NCBI GenBank assembly: GCA_937139365.1
Contig: CAKZPT010000043.1
Span: 1 to 64,000, forward strand
Length of the DNA stretch: 64,000 bases
From: an uncultured bacterium
GTDB lineage: Bacteria > Verrucomicrobiota > Kiritimatiellia > PWTM01
Direction: 5' to 3'
A program made the translations under genes and the position numbers. Positions 1 to 8,205 of the stretch are shown one piece after another; within the stretch, counting starts at the first letter, position 1; every line of letters begins with the position of its first letter. The notes under the pieces were generated by a model. That model made no database searches, was not told the origin of the DNA, and saw nothing but the letters and a program-made list of their open reading frames with translations.

Positions 1-167
1 AGGTCGATGTTTCCCCAGTCCCGACGGCCGTGCCGCCGACCCTCGCAGAACGCCAGCAGCGTCCCGCGGGTTGTCGCGACGATGGCGGGAATGCGGACCG
101 TGTGGTAGCCGTCCGAAGCCGCCTCAAGCAGCTCCGTGCGGTGAGGAATGACGGTGCGGCGCCAACG
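1..167 (-). pseudogene. sialidase (exo-alpha-sialidase) N-terminal fragment, cut by window edge
   Basis: The reverse strand encodes 'YHTVRIPAIV', 'GTLLAFCEGR' and 'DWGNIDL', the arrangement found at the start of secreted bacterial sialidases, where the Arg of 'RIP' is part of the arginine triad that binds the sialic acid carboxylate. The gene runs off the left edge, so the BNR repeats and catalytic Tyr/Glu cannot be seen. No ATG or GTG precedes the conserved block in its frame: the first in-frame stop upstream is the TAA at 168-170 that also ends the neighbouring aldo/keto reductase stub. An ATG at 178-180 is in another frame and stops quickly. The start is therefore either damaged or non-canonical. 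Family recognition is fairly secure; whether it is functional is not. Confidence 0.6.
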
Positions 168-521
168 TTAGGGAAAGCATATTTCAGCTCGTCGCAAACG
201 CGCCGCGGGAAATGGCCGGGAAGCTGGTGCAGTGGAAGCCGGTCCGGCCTCCATTTCGGCGGGGGGCAGCTTCGTCGCGATGACGACCCGGTCCCGCACA
301 TCCTGCAGCGCCTCGCCAAGAATCTCCTCCGACTCGCCCCCGCCGTACTGGGGGGCGGTGTCGAAGAAGTTGACCCCTGCGTCGATCGATGCGCGGATCG
401 CGGCGATCGAATCGCGGCGGTCCTGTCCGTCCCAGAAGGGATCGCGCGTGGCGATGGACCATGTGCCATGGCAGATGACCGAAACCCGCAGATTCGTCCG
501 GCCCAGGATGCGCAGCCTCAT
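168..521 (-). pseudogene. aldo/keto reductase, N-terminal stub only
   Basis: The first ~88 residues match the NADPH-dependent aldo/keto reductase barrel: 'ILGRTNLRVSVICHGTWS' at the start, 'NFFDTAPQYGGGESEEILG' with the catalytic Asp and Tyr, and 'VVIATKLPP' with the catalytic Lys. Family members are usually 280-330 residues, but this frame ends at residue 117 after a tail without homology. The catalytic His region and the rest of the barrel are absent from all reverse frames here, because sialidase sequence follows directly. This is a 3'-truncated remnant, probably formed by deletion, and it shares its stop and frame with the sialidase fragment. It could also be an assembly chimera. The start is the ATG at 519-521; no good Shine-Dalgarno sequence is visible. 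Confidence 0.6.
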
Positions 522-736
522 GTTCCAGGCCGGATCGTACCGGCGGCGGTTGTGTCGTCAAGGCCTCGAGATAAGCCGGTCGACGGCCCGCCTCGGAAAT
601 CCCGGCGCGGACCGTCCCTCCTCGCGGCGCAGTTCCCAACGTGGCCCCCCGCCGGGCCGGCCGTCCAGGGATTGGAACTTATCTCTTGACGCGGAAGACA
701 GACGGCACCAAACTGGGTTCTTATGGAGGTATTTGA

Positions 737-2145
737 ATGCGTACGCTGATCGCGATCGCACTGGCGGCCACCGTCCTCGCCATACGTTGTCCGGCTGCGC
801 CGGCCCGTCTCAACATCCTTTGGCTGATCGCCGAGGACCTGGGGCCGCATTTGGGCTGCTATGGCGAGCCGGCCGTCGAGACGCCCCACCTCGACCGCCT
901 TGCCGCCGATGGAGTCCGGTTCACCCATTTCTTCAACGGCCACGTATGTTCCCCCAGCCGTTCCGCGTTCATGACGGGGATGTACGCCACGACCATCGGC
1001 GCCCATCACCATCGGTCGCACCGCACCGACGGCCATCGGCTGCCGGAGGGGGCCAAGGTGCTCACCGACCGGTTCCGGTCGGGCGGATGGCTCACCGCGA
1101 ATCTCCGCACCCTCCGTCGTCCTGCGGCTTCCGCGGCACGGCCAAGACGGACTGGAACTTCGCGTACGACGGCGCCCCGTTCGATTCGGATATGTGGACC
1201 GATCTTCGCGGCCCGCGCCCGTTTTTCGCCCCGATCAATTTCTCCGAAATCCATCGGCCGTTCACCGCGCCCCGCCGTGCCGATCCCGCGCGCGTGGCAC
1301 TGCCGCCCTATTAACCCGACCACCCTGTGGCCCGCGAGGACTGGGCCATGTACCTGGACGAGGCGATGGAGCTGGACCGGAAAGTCGGCCAACTGCTGGC
1401 GGCGCTGGAGGCCGACGGGCTGTCGAACACGCTGGTCGTCTTCTTCGCAGACAACGGCGCGGCGCACGTGCGCGCCAAGCAGTTTTGCTACGACTCCGGC
1501 CTCCACTGCCCCCTGATCCTGCGATGGCCTGCCGGCCTGCCCCCGCCGGAGAGGCTGGCCCCCGGCCGGGTGGACGACCGCCTGATCCACGGAATCGATC
1601 TGGCCCCGACGATGCCGGCGCTCGCCGGCCTGCCCAAGCCCCCAGCCATGCAGGGCCGCGTGTTTCTGGGACCGCAGCGGGAGCCGGACCGCGAGTTCGT
1701 CTTCGGCGCCCGCGACCGCTGCGACGAAAAGATGATGCGCATTCGGACCGTTTGCGATCGGCGCTACCGATACATCCGGAACTGCACACCCGAAACGCCG
1801 TTGTTGGCCCCGAACGCCTACAAGGAGCGCCGGTATCCCGTCGGGAATCTCCTTCAACAATTGAACGCCGAGGGGAAGCTTACCCCCGCGCAGGCGTTTC
1901 TCAGCCGGCTTCGGATGCCGGATGAGGAGCTCTACGCCCTCGAGCGGGACCCGCACGAAATGGTGAACCTCGCCGAATCGCCCGACCCGGAGCACCGCGC
2001 CGTTCTGGCCCGGCTGCGGGAGGTGTTGGAACGATGGATCGAGGAGACCAACGACCAGGGTCGATTCCCTGAATCCCCCGAGGCCGCCTTGTCCCCCGCG
2101 GCCCAGGAAGAAAAACGGCAACCGCCGGACCGAAGGCAGCCATGA
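737..2145 (+). pseudogene. type I sulfatase (arylsulfatase/heparan N-sulfatase-like), frameshift plus nonsense codon
   Basis: This is a secreted alkaline-phosphatase-fold sulfatase that would remove sulfate esters from glycans. A signal peptide ('MRTLIAIALAATVLA') is followed by metal-site 'IAEDLG', the formylglycine signature 'VCSPSRSAFMTG' (Cys converted to formylglycine by FGE), and later 'FFADNGAAH'. The reading frame is broken twice. Near 1105-1130 it must shift from 'GGWLTANL' to 'FRGTAKTDWNFAY', and at 1312-1314 an in-frame TAA interrupts 'LPPY-stop-PDHPVAREDW', where relatives have a second Tyr. After that it is open to 2145. The start is well supported by GGAGGT at 725-730, six bases before ATG. 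The stop overlaps the next ATG (ATGA), so it headed a two-gene operon with the Gfo/Idh gene. Confidence 0.8.
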
Positions 2146-3506
2146 GACAACCCACCGCCGTGCGCCGCCGCCAGTTCCTCCGCCGAGCCGCCGCTGGGGT
2201 ACTGATCGTCCGCCCCTGGGTCGTCGGCCGCGGCGCCGAGCCCCCGCCGTCCGAACGCATCCACATCGCCGCGATCGGGGCCGGCGGCCAGGACCACAGC
2301 GGCATCAAGGGGATGGTCGCCGGCCACGAGATCGTCGCGCTATGCGACGCGGACCTGTCCCACGCGGCTGCCGCGATCAAGGAGCATCCGAACGCACGGC
2401 GGTACACCGATTTCCGGCGGATGTACGACGAGATGTCCGGCTCGATCGATGCGGTCCTCGTCGCGACGACCGATCACACCCACTTTCCAGCGGCGCTGTG
2501 GGCGATCCGGCGCGGCAAGCACGTCCACGTGCAGAAGCCGCTGACGCACTCCATGTGGGAGGCTCGGCAGCTTGCGATCGAGGCTCGGCGCCACAAGGTC
2601 GTGACCAAGATGGGCAACCGAGGACAAACCTCCGAGTAAACGCGGCGCGTGATCGAGCTGTCGCGCGGCGGTGCCTTTGGCACGCCGTTGAAGGCCCACA
2701 TTTGGACCGACCGTCCGATCTGGCTGCAGGGCGCGTCGCGGCCCGGGGGGGGACCTCCCCCCTCCGCCCTCGACTGGGAAAACTGGATCGGCCCGGTCCC
2801 CATGCGACCGTATCTGGGCCGCTGGCCGGAGAGCCACCCGGCCCGTTCCATGAAGACCTTCCGGCAACCGCAGGTCTATCACCCGTTTGTCTGGCGCGGA
2901 TGGCGGGAGTTCGGTACCGGCGCGCTCGGCGACATCGGCTGCCACGTGATCAACCCCGTGTTCTGGGCGCTGGACGAGATGAAGGGCCCGTTCGCGGTGG
3001 AGGCCGAAACCGTCCCGTTCACCGACGACATGTATCCCGAGTGGTCGGTGGTCACCTACACCTTCCCGCGCGCCGGCGGCCGGCCATTCAAGCTCGTGCG
3101 GTACGACGGCGGGCGGCGACCGCCGTGGCCCGCCGAGTACGAAGCCCAACGCCCTTGGGATAACCTGGATCATGGCGCCCTTTACATCGGCGACCGCGGC
3201 GTGATGCTCGGTTCGCGGCTGATTCCTGAATCGCGGATGAGGGAATACGCGCCCCATGCGCCGCCGCCGACGCTGCCCCGGTCGCCCGGCCATTACGAGG
3301 AATGGCTGGCGGCGATCAAGGGGGTTCCGCGCATCGACAATTCGTTCGACCACTCCGGCCCGTTGACGGAGTTGGTGCTGGCCGGCAATACCGCGATCCG
3401 CTGCCGCGCCCGCCGGGAATGGGACCCGGTGGGTTTTCGGTTCACCAACCACGACGAGGCCAACCGCGGGCTCCGGCGGGAATCCCGCGCCGGCTGGGAG
3501 ATTTGA
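2142..3506 (+). pseudogene. Gfo/Idh/MocA oxidoreductase with Tat signal, interrupted by one in-frame TAA
   Basis: The N-terminus carries a twin-arginine signal ('RRRQFLRRAA'), typical of exported Gfo/Idh proteins in PVC bacteria. A Rossmann fold follows ('IAAIGAGGQD'), then 'GKHVHVQKPL' with the conserved Lys of the EKP-type motif, and the C-terminal 'GDIGCHVINP' segment. These enzymes oxidise or reduce sugars with bound NAD(P). Translation stops at a TAA at 2637-2639, in the sequence 'RGQTSE-stop-TRRVIEL', where relatives carry an aromatic residue. The same frame then runs open to 3506 and completes a normal-length protein of about 454 codons. A single Tyr-to-stop change would explain it. 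The ATG overlaps the sulfatase stop, so the two were translationally coupled. Confidence 0.8.
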
Positions 3507-3758
3507 CGGCCTCACAGCGGGCGCCGCGGAACGGCATATTTCGTCGTCGCCGGTCCCGCCGCGGCCCTGCGGATGTGCATCCCAGGGCCGGACCGTCGTA
3601 CGGCCGTGTTCGGCTCGAGCAAGGTCGTACCCTGCGCTCGCGAATTGCCATATGAACGCCACATCCTGTACCGAGCCGACCCTCTTCTGATGTGGCGTCG
3701 ACTTCATCGGGCCATCCACGGCGTCGAATTCCCGCGCCGGCTTATCGGCCTCCGCTGC

Positions 3759-3787
3759 TTGCCCGGGGTGCGGAAAACAGCCAACAT
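3759..3787 (+). promoter_or_regulatory. candidate sigma70-type promoter before the uracil-DNA glycosylase
   Basis: TTGCCC (3759-3764) and CAACAT (3782-3787) are separated by 17 bases. The -10 match is weak, but it ends exactly 6 bases before the GTG at 3794, so transcription would begin on or next to the start codon. No Shine-Dalgarno sequence lies before this GTG, which fits a leaderless message. The rest of 3507-3793 holds no convincing gene: the open frame at 3573-3797 has no recognisable features. Confidence 0.3.
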
Positions 3788-3793
3788 CTCCGC

Positions 3794-4606
3794 GTGAGCC
3801 GGCTCGAACAGGACGTGCGCCGCGAACTCCGCAAGGCGGTGGCCGACCTCCTTCGCTGGGCCCAAATCGAGCGCGAAGGGACGGCGTTCGTCGAGTGTGA
3901 TCCCGGCCTCTTGCGCTCGCTGATGGCGCCGCCCGCTGCCCCATCCGCGCCGCCGGCATCGGCCGCCCCCCCGAGCGTTCCGCCGTCCACCGCGCTCGCA
4001 GCGATCGCCGCCCGGATTGCGACCTGTACACGATGTCCCCTGCACCGTACCCGGAACCGGACCGTGCCGGGCCAGGGTCACCCGTCGCCGGAGCTGCTGT
4101 TCGTCGGGGAGGGGCCAGGGGAGGAGGAAGATCGCCAGGGGCTGGCCTTCGTCGGCCCGGCCGGTCAGTTGCTGACGCGTCTGATCCGCCGGATGGGGTT
4201 GTCGCGCGACGAAGTATTCATCGCCAACATCGTCAAATGCCGTCCCACCGAGAACAACGCCGGCCGCCGCGACCGGCCGCCGACGGAGCAGGAGATGGCC
4301 GCCTGCATCCCATACCTCGAGGAGCAGATCGCCGTGCTCCGTCCGCGGGTCATCGTCTGCCTTGGCGGAACCGCGCTATTTGGCCTGCTCGGCCTGAAGA
4401 GCATCACGAAGCACCGCGGCCGATGGCACGAGTACCGAGGCATTCCGATCATGCCGACCTTTCACCCCTCCTACCTGCTGCGTGCCGGCGGCGACGAGAA
4501 GGCGAGGTACTGGGAAGTGTGGGAGGACATGGCCGAGGTACTCCGCCGTCTCGGCCGGCCGGTCCCCGACGTCGGCCCGCGGCGTCCGCCGGCGGCCGGC
4601 CGCTAG
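3794..4606 (+). CDS. family 4 uracil-DNA glycosylase (iron-sulfur type)
   Basis: The enzyme excises uracil from DNA as the first step of base excision repair. After an Ala/Pro-rich linker, the catalytic domain shows 'CTRCPL' (first two cluster cysteines), motif 'GEGPGEEEDRQGLAFVG' (active-site pocket), 'VKCRPT' and 'AACIPYL' (the remaining two [4Fe-4S] cysteines, about 17 residues apart) and 'PTFHPSYLLR' (catalytic HPS motif). The chosen start is GTG 3794, giving 'VSRLEQDVRRELRKAVADLL', because a helical N-terminus is usual and the open frame further upstream looks non-coding. The length of 270 residues is normal for the longer members with an N-terminal extension. The gene overlaps the convergent HAD gene by a few bases. 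Confidence 0.9.
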   Translation: MSRLEQDVRRELRKAVADLLRWAQIEREGTAFVECDPGLLRSLMAPPAAPSAPPASAAPPSVPPSTALAAIAARIATCTRCPLHRTRNRTVPGQGHPSPELLFVGEGPGEEEDRQGLAFVGPAGQLLTRLIRRMGLSRDEVFIANIVKCRPTENNAGRRDRPPTEQEMAACIPYLEEQIAVLRPRVIVCLGGTALFGLLGLKSITKHRGRWHEYRGIPIMPTFHPSYLLRAGGDEKARYWEVWEDMAEVLRRLGRPVPDVGPRRPPAAGR

Positions 4607-5229
4607 GCGGGCCCGGCGCCGGCCGCCCAGGCGCGGACCGCGCGGATCGTCGCGACCGCGGAGGAGTGCACGAGGCTCCGGACGCCGCACCGCTCCGCCG
4701 CCACGCAGTTCTCCGGCTCGTCGTCCACGAACAGGCACTCGTCCGCCTTCAGGCCGAGCCGCCGCAGCCCCTCCAGGAAAAACTCCGGGGCCGGCTTTCG
4801 CGCGCCGAGTTCGAACGACAGCGCGTGCCCCTCGTGCACGGCCATCGCCGGAAAGGCCTCGTAGACCCACGGCACGTGCATGTCGCTGGTGTTGGAGAAG
4901 TACCAGATGCGCAGGGTCGTCGACAGATCCCGCCATGCAGCGACGATCTCCGGATCGGGCCGGAACATGGCGCGCCAGATCGCGACGAACTCGTCGTCCG
5001 ATCCGGTGAAGCCCAAGCGGCGCCGCACGTGGGCGATGAACTCGGCGCGGCCGACGCGGCCGCACTCATACGCCTCGAGCACCGGATCGGTCCGGAAGGC
5101 CAGCCGGAGCGCGGCCGGCCCCAGGCCCGCCGAACACCGCTCCGCCATCCGCGCCGCCGGCCGGTCGAGGTCCAGCCGCAACACGACCCCGCCGATGTCC
5201 GACAGCAGATGGCGCCGCGACCGCCTCAC
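4603..5229 (-). CDS. HAD-superfamily hydrolase (subfamily IA, YihX-like)
   Basis: This is a predicted small-molecule phosphatase. Motif I is 'SDIGGVVLRLD' (nucleophile Asp followed by GG, as in the YihX/haloacid dehalogenase branch), motif II is 'YFSNTSD', motif III Lys is in 'ARKPAPEFF', and motif IV is 'CLFVDDEPEN'. It has 208 residues. The start is placed at GTG 5229, which overlaps the argC stop in a GTGA arrangement and keeps the hydrophobic strand of motif I within the first dozen residues; the much longer upstream open frame is an argC shadow. It is therefore translationally coupled to argC. The substrate cannot be told from sequence; histidinol phosphate, glucose-1-phosphate or flavin phosphates are all possible for this family. 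Confidence 0.8.
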   Translation of the reverse strand: MRRSRRHLLSDIGGVVLRLDLDRPAARMAERCSAGLGPAALRLAFRTDPVLEAYECGRVGRAEFIAHVRRRLGFTGSDDEFVAIWRAMFRPDPEIVAAWRDLSTTLRIWYFSNTSDMHVPWVYEAFPAMAVHEGHALSFELGARKPAPEFFLEGLRRLGLKADECLFVDDEPENCVAAERCGVRSLVHSSAVATIRAVRAWAAGAGPA

Positions 5230-6290
5230 GGATTGGAGCCGAACCGGTACAGGCTCGTCGTCTGCGGCAAACCGAACATGAGGTTCATGTTCTGCACCGC
5301 GTTGCCGGCCTGGCCCTTGACGAGGTTGTCGATGTGGGAAATCACCCGCAGCGTGCGCGTCCGTTCGTCCACGTCCACGATCAGGTTGCAGAAATTCGAG
5401 CCGCGCACGTGCGCGGTGCCGACGGCGGCAGAGCGGTCGAACACCCGGACGAACGGATGGCGGGCGTGGAAGTCGCGGTACGCATCGAGAACGGATTCGG
5501 TCGTCCATCCGTCCTCCAGCTCGCCGTAGAGGCACGACAGGATGCCGCGGCACATCGGCACCGCCTGAGCCGTGAACACGACCCGGTGCGGCCGGCCGCC
5601 GATCCGTTCGAGGGCGTCCTCGATCTCGCAGACGTGCTGGTGGCCGCCGAGCCGGTAGGCGTTCATGTTCTCGTAGCGGGCCGGATAGTGGTGGCCGGAC
5701 TGCGGCTTCTTGCCGGCGCCGGAGATCGCGGTCTTGCAATCGGCGATCAGGCGGCCCGGCCGCACCATCCGCCGCTGGGCCGCCGGGGCGAGCCCCAGCA
5801 GGACGCTGACCGCGAAGCAGCCGGCGTTGCCAACCAGCCGACTGTCGGCCCCCAGCCGCGGGTCCTCCAGTTCCGGCAGCCCGTACACAGCCCCGGGCAG
5901 CAGGTGGGGCGACGCGTGCCGCAGCGGCTTGCCCGCCCGCCGCGAGTACTCCTCGTACCGCTCAATCGTCTGGAATCGGAAATCGCCGCTGAAATCGACG
6001 ATCCGGGCCCCGCGGGCCATCTCCTCCTCCGCGTGCCGCATGCCCACGCCGTCGGGGGTCGCGAAGAACACAACGTCGGCCGGCTCGCGCGCCCGCGGGT
6101 CGTCGTAGGAGAGGATCGTCTGGTCGCAGAACCCCTTGAGGTGCGGCCACAGGTCGCTCATCGCGACGCCGACGTCCGCGGCCGCGGCCAGCGCGACGAT
6201 TTCGACTTCCGGATGTCCCAGCAACAGCTCGACCAATCCGACTCCGCCGTACCCGCCCGCGCCGACCACCTTCGCTCGGATCTTTGCCAT
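5226..6290 (-). CDS. argC: N-acetyl-gamma-glutamyl-phosphate reductase
   Basis: ArgC performs the third step of arginine synthesis, the NADPH-dependent reduction of N-acetylglutamyl phosphate to the semialdehyde. A Rossmann start 'KVVGAGGYGGVGLVELLL' is followed by the active-site Cys in 'VGNAGCFA', 'GAGKKPQSGHHY', and 'GHQHVCEIE', and the protein ends at the usual place with 354 residues. NAGC replaces the more common NPGC, a tolerated change. It is the first gene of a two-gene unit with the HAD hydrolase and is divergent from tpx. A TTGTTT/TAGACT pair on this strand lies about 50 bases upstream. No other arg genes are in the window. Confidence 0.92.
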   Translation of the reverse strand: MAKIRAKVVGAGGYGGVGLVELLLGHPEVEIVALAAAADVGVAMSDLWPHLKGFCDQTILSYDDPRAREPADVVFFATPDGVGMRHAEEEMARGARIVDFSGDFRFQTIERYEEYSRRAGKPLRHASPHLLPGAVYGLPELEDPRLGADSRLVGNAGCFAVSVLLGLAPAAQRRMVRPGRLIADCKTAISGAGKKPQSGHHYPARYENMNAYRLGGHQHVCEIEDALERIGGRPHRVVFTAQAVPMCRGILSCLYGELEDGWTTESVLDAYRDFHARHPFVRVFDRSAAVGTAHVRGSNFCNLIVDVDERTRTLRVISHIDNLVKGQAGNAVQNMNLMFGLPQTTSLYRFGSNP

Positions 6291-6335
6291 GGAGTTTCGC
6301 CCCGTGGTTGGGCCGCCTTGCGGCAGCGGCCATCG

Positions 6336-6400
6336 AGTCTAGTGGCGCGACGGTTGAAAAACAACCGGCCCACGGTAGGTTGTCCCGCCGTTGGACAACC
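6336..6400. promoter_or_regulatory. divergent argC/tpx promoter region with two inverted repeats
   Basis: On the reverse strand TTGTTT (6364-6359) and TAGACT (6341-6336) are spaced by 17 bases toward argC. On the forward strand TTGAAA (6353-6358) and TAGGTT (6376-6381) are spaced by 17 bases toward tpx. Two perfect inverted repeats share the half-site GGTTG/CAACC: CGGTTG-aaaaa-CAACCG at 6351-6367, over both -35 elements, and GGTTGTCC-n7-GGACAACC at 6378-6400, over the tpx -10 and start region. Their placement suggests operators or an attenuating hairpin controlling both genes. The binding protein is unknown. Confidence 0.45.
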
Positions 6401-6420
6401 GTGGAGAAAGGAGATCACCG

Positions 6421-6936
6421 ATGGCCACCGTCACGTTTAAAGGATCGCCGGTCCGGCTCGCAGGCGAACTGCCGTCCGTCGGATCCGTCGCGCCGCCGTT
6501 TTGCCTGGCCGCCGCCGACCTCGCCGACGTGGAACCGTCCCGCTTCGCGGGGAAGGTCTGCATCCTCAGCATCGTCCCGAGCCTCGACACCTCGGTCTGC
6601 GCCGCCTCCGCCCGCCGATTCAACGAGGCCGCGGGCCGCCTGAGGGACACGCTGGTGATCAACATCTCCATGGACCTGCCCTTTGCGCAGAAGCGGTTTT
6701 GCGACGCGGAGAAGCTGGCCCACATCGTCACCCTCTCCGCCTTCCGCTCCCCCGAGTTTGGCCGGGCGTATGGAGTGCGGATCGAGGAGGGGCCGCTGGC
6801 GGGCCTACTGGCGCGGGCGGTGCTGGTGGTCGGGCGCGACGGCCGCGTCGTGCACTCCCAGCTCGTGCCGGAGATCGCGCAGGAGCCGGACTACGAGGCC
6901 GCCCTCGCGGCGGCACGTGCGGCCGCAGCCGCATAG
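6421..6936 (+). CDS. tpx: thiol peroxidase (atypical 2-Cys peroxiredoxin)
   Basis: Tpx reduces hydrogen and alkyl peroxides using thioredoxin. The sequence begins 'MATVTFKGSPVRLAGELP', the standard Tpx N-terminus. The peroxidatic Cys is in 'PSLDTSVCAASARRFNE' and the resolving Cys in 'AQKRFCDAEK', about 34 residues later, as in E. coli Tpx. It has 171 residues, the usual length. The start at 6421 is preceded by AAAGGAG at 6407-6413, a strong Shine-Dalgarno sequence, so this gene has a conventional leader. It is divergent from argC and shares the repeat-rich control region with it. The product is expected in the periplasm or cytoplasm; no signal peptide is visible. Confidence 0.93.
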   Translation: MATVTFKGSPVRLAGELPSVGSVAPPFCLAAADLADVEPSRFAGKVCILSIVPSLDTSVCAASARRFNEAAGRLRDTLVINISMDLPFAQKRFCDAEKLAHIVTLSAFRSPEFGRAYGVRIEEGPLAGLLARAVLVVGRDGRVVHSQLVPEIAQEPDYEAALAAARAAAAA

Positions 6937-7095
6937 GGGCCGGCCGTCCACTCAGCCTGGGGGCCGTCGTTTTCCGCCGGGTCCCCGCTGCCGCAAGGCC
7001 GCAAGTCTCGCCCGCTCCATCTTCGCCCGCCGCCAGGCCGGGCAGATGCGGCGGGCCCGATCGCCACGCGATCCTCCGCTCATCGTCGGCCTCCG

Positions 7096-8133
7096 TCACG
7101 GCAGCGACAGCCGCGCCTTCTGCACCGCCGCGCAGTAGTCGAGAATCCCGCGCGCGATCCCGGCGGCCACCCGGTCGCGGTACTCCGGATCGGCCAGGCG
7201 CCGGGCCTCGTTGACGTTGGAAAGAAAGCCGCACTCCACCAGTGCGGCCGCACAGGGGGCGTCCTTGAGCACCGCAAAACGAGCGTGCCTCAAGCCCCGG
7301 TCAAGGGCGGCGGTCTCGCGCAGGATCCGCCGTTGCAGCGCAAAGCCGAGAATCGCGCTGGCCGCGTCGTGCGCGTTGCCCGGCTGGGGGCGGTAGAGCG
7401 ACGACGGCGTCGGGTTGCGCGCGTTGGTCGAGGCGGCGCCCGCCTTGCTGAGGATGTAGGTCTCGACCCCCTCGGCCGACCGGTCCGGTCCTGAGTTGCA
7501 GTGGATGCTGACGAACACGTCCGGACACCAGCGCGCCGCCAGCCGGCTGCGTTCGTCAAGCTCGAGAAACCGGTCGTCGTCCCTCGTCATCCGCACCGTC
7601 AACCCTTCTCGCGGCAGACGGGCGAGCACCCGTCGGGCGATGTCGAGCGTGAGATCCTTTTCAAGCTGTCCTGTCGCGGGAGATTCCGCCCCGCCGTCCC
7701 GACCGCCGTGCCCGGCGTCCAAGACCACCATCGCCGCGCCGCGGGACACCAGGTGCCTGTGCGAACGCAGGATCGGATCGATCAGATGGTCGGCGTCCGT
7801 CCGGTGGATGGCCCACCGGCCGCGGACGCGCCCGACGGGATGTTGGAGCCACACCTGCACGTCCATTAAGGACATTCGCCGGCTGGCGGCCTCGAAGATC
7901 ATGGAATGGTAGAGGCTGGACAGGGCCAGACGATCCTCGCCCGCCGCGGTGACGCGCAGACCATACAGGCGGGCCAGGTCCGCTATCCGCACCATCGGCT
8001 GGCCGTCCACCAGGACACTGGGATACGTCTCCGGCGCTCCCGCCGCGCCGCCGGCCGCGGCCAACGCAACCGCGAGCACTCCGGCCGCGACACGGTCGCG
8101 CCTACGGGAGGGTGTCGGCGCCGGACGTCTCAT
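7096..8133 (-). CDS. N-acetylmuramoyl-L-alanine amidase (Amidase_3 family), secreted
   Basis: This zinc amidase cleaves the bond between MurNAc and L-Ala in peptidoglycan. It has an N-terminal signal peptide (basic start, then 'AAGVLAVALAAAGGAAG'), a roughly 100-residue region resembling copper amine oxidase-type cell wall modules ('VLVDGQPMVRIADLARLYG'), and the Amidase_3 domain with all ligands: 'VLDAGHGGRDGGA' (His), 'LEKDLTLDIA' (Glu), 'VSIHCNS' (His) and the catalytic Glu in 'AALVECGFLSN'. It has 345 residues. It is divergent from the TPR gene at 8206. No AMIN domain or LysM repeats are seen, so its targeting to the septum cannot be inferred. Confidence 0.92.
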   Translation of the reverse strand: MRRPAPTPSRRRDRVAAGVLAVALAAAGGAAGAPETYPSVLVDGQPMVRIADLARLYGLRVTAAGEDRLALSSLYHSMIFEAASRRMSLMDVQVWLQHPVGRVRGRWAIHRTDADHLIDPILRSHRHLVSRGAAMVVLDAGHGGRDGGAESPATGQLEKDLTLDIARRVLARLPREGLTVRMTRDDDRFLELDERSRLAARWCPDVFVSIHCNSGPDRSAEGVETYILSKAGAASTNARNPTPSSLYRPQPGNAHDAASAILGFALQRRILRETAALDRGLRHARFAVLKDAPCAAALVECGFLSNVNEARRLADPEYRDRVAAGIARGILDYCAAVQKARLSLP

Positions 8134-8168
8134 TCGGCGTGTAAGAATACAAGGCGGGGGGGCGGTGG

Positions 8169-8197
8169 TTGCAAGCCCGGCTGTCCCGGTCTAGTCT
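8169..8197 (+). promoter_or_regulatory. candidate promoter for the TPR gene
   Basis: TTGCAA (8169-8174) and TAGTCT (8192-8197) are spaced by 17 bases. The -10 ends 8 bases before an in-frame ATG at 8206. The TTGCAA box is its own reverse complement and could also serve the divergent amidase gene, though the spacing to a -10 (TATTCT, 8149-8144) is a long 19 bases. Confidence 0.4.
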
Positions 8198-8205
8198 GGC
8201 TCGCG

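Noticed and set aside
686-714. TTGACG as the -35 of a promoter for the first sulfatase
   Set aside because: The hexamer 17 bases downstream (CAAACT) is not an acceptable -10, and no better one is in range.
3573-3797. A 74-residue open frame upstream of the uracil-DNA glycosylase
   Set aside because: It has no ribosome-binding site, no family resemblance and overlaps the chosen GTG start; high GC content yields many such frames.
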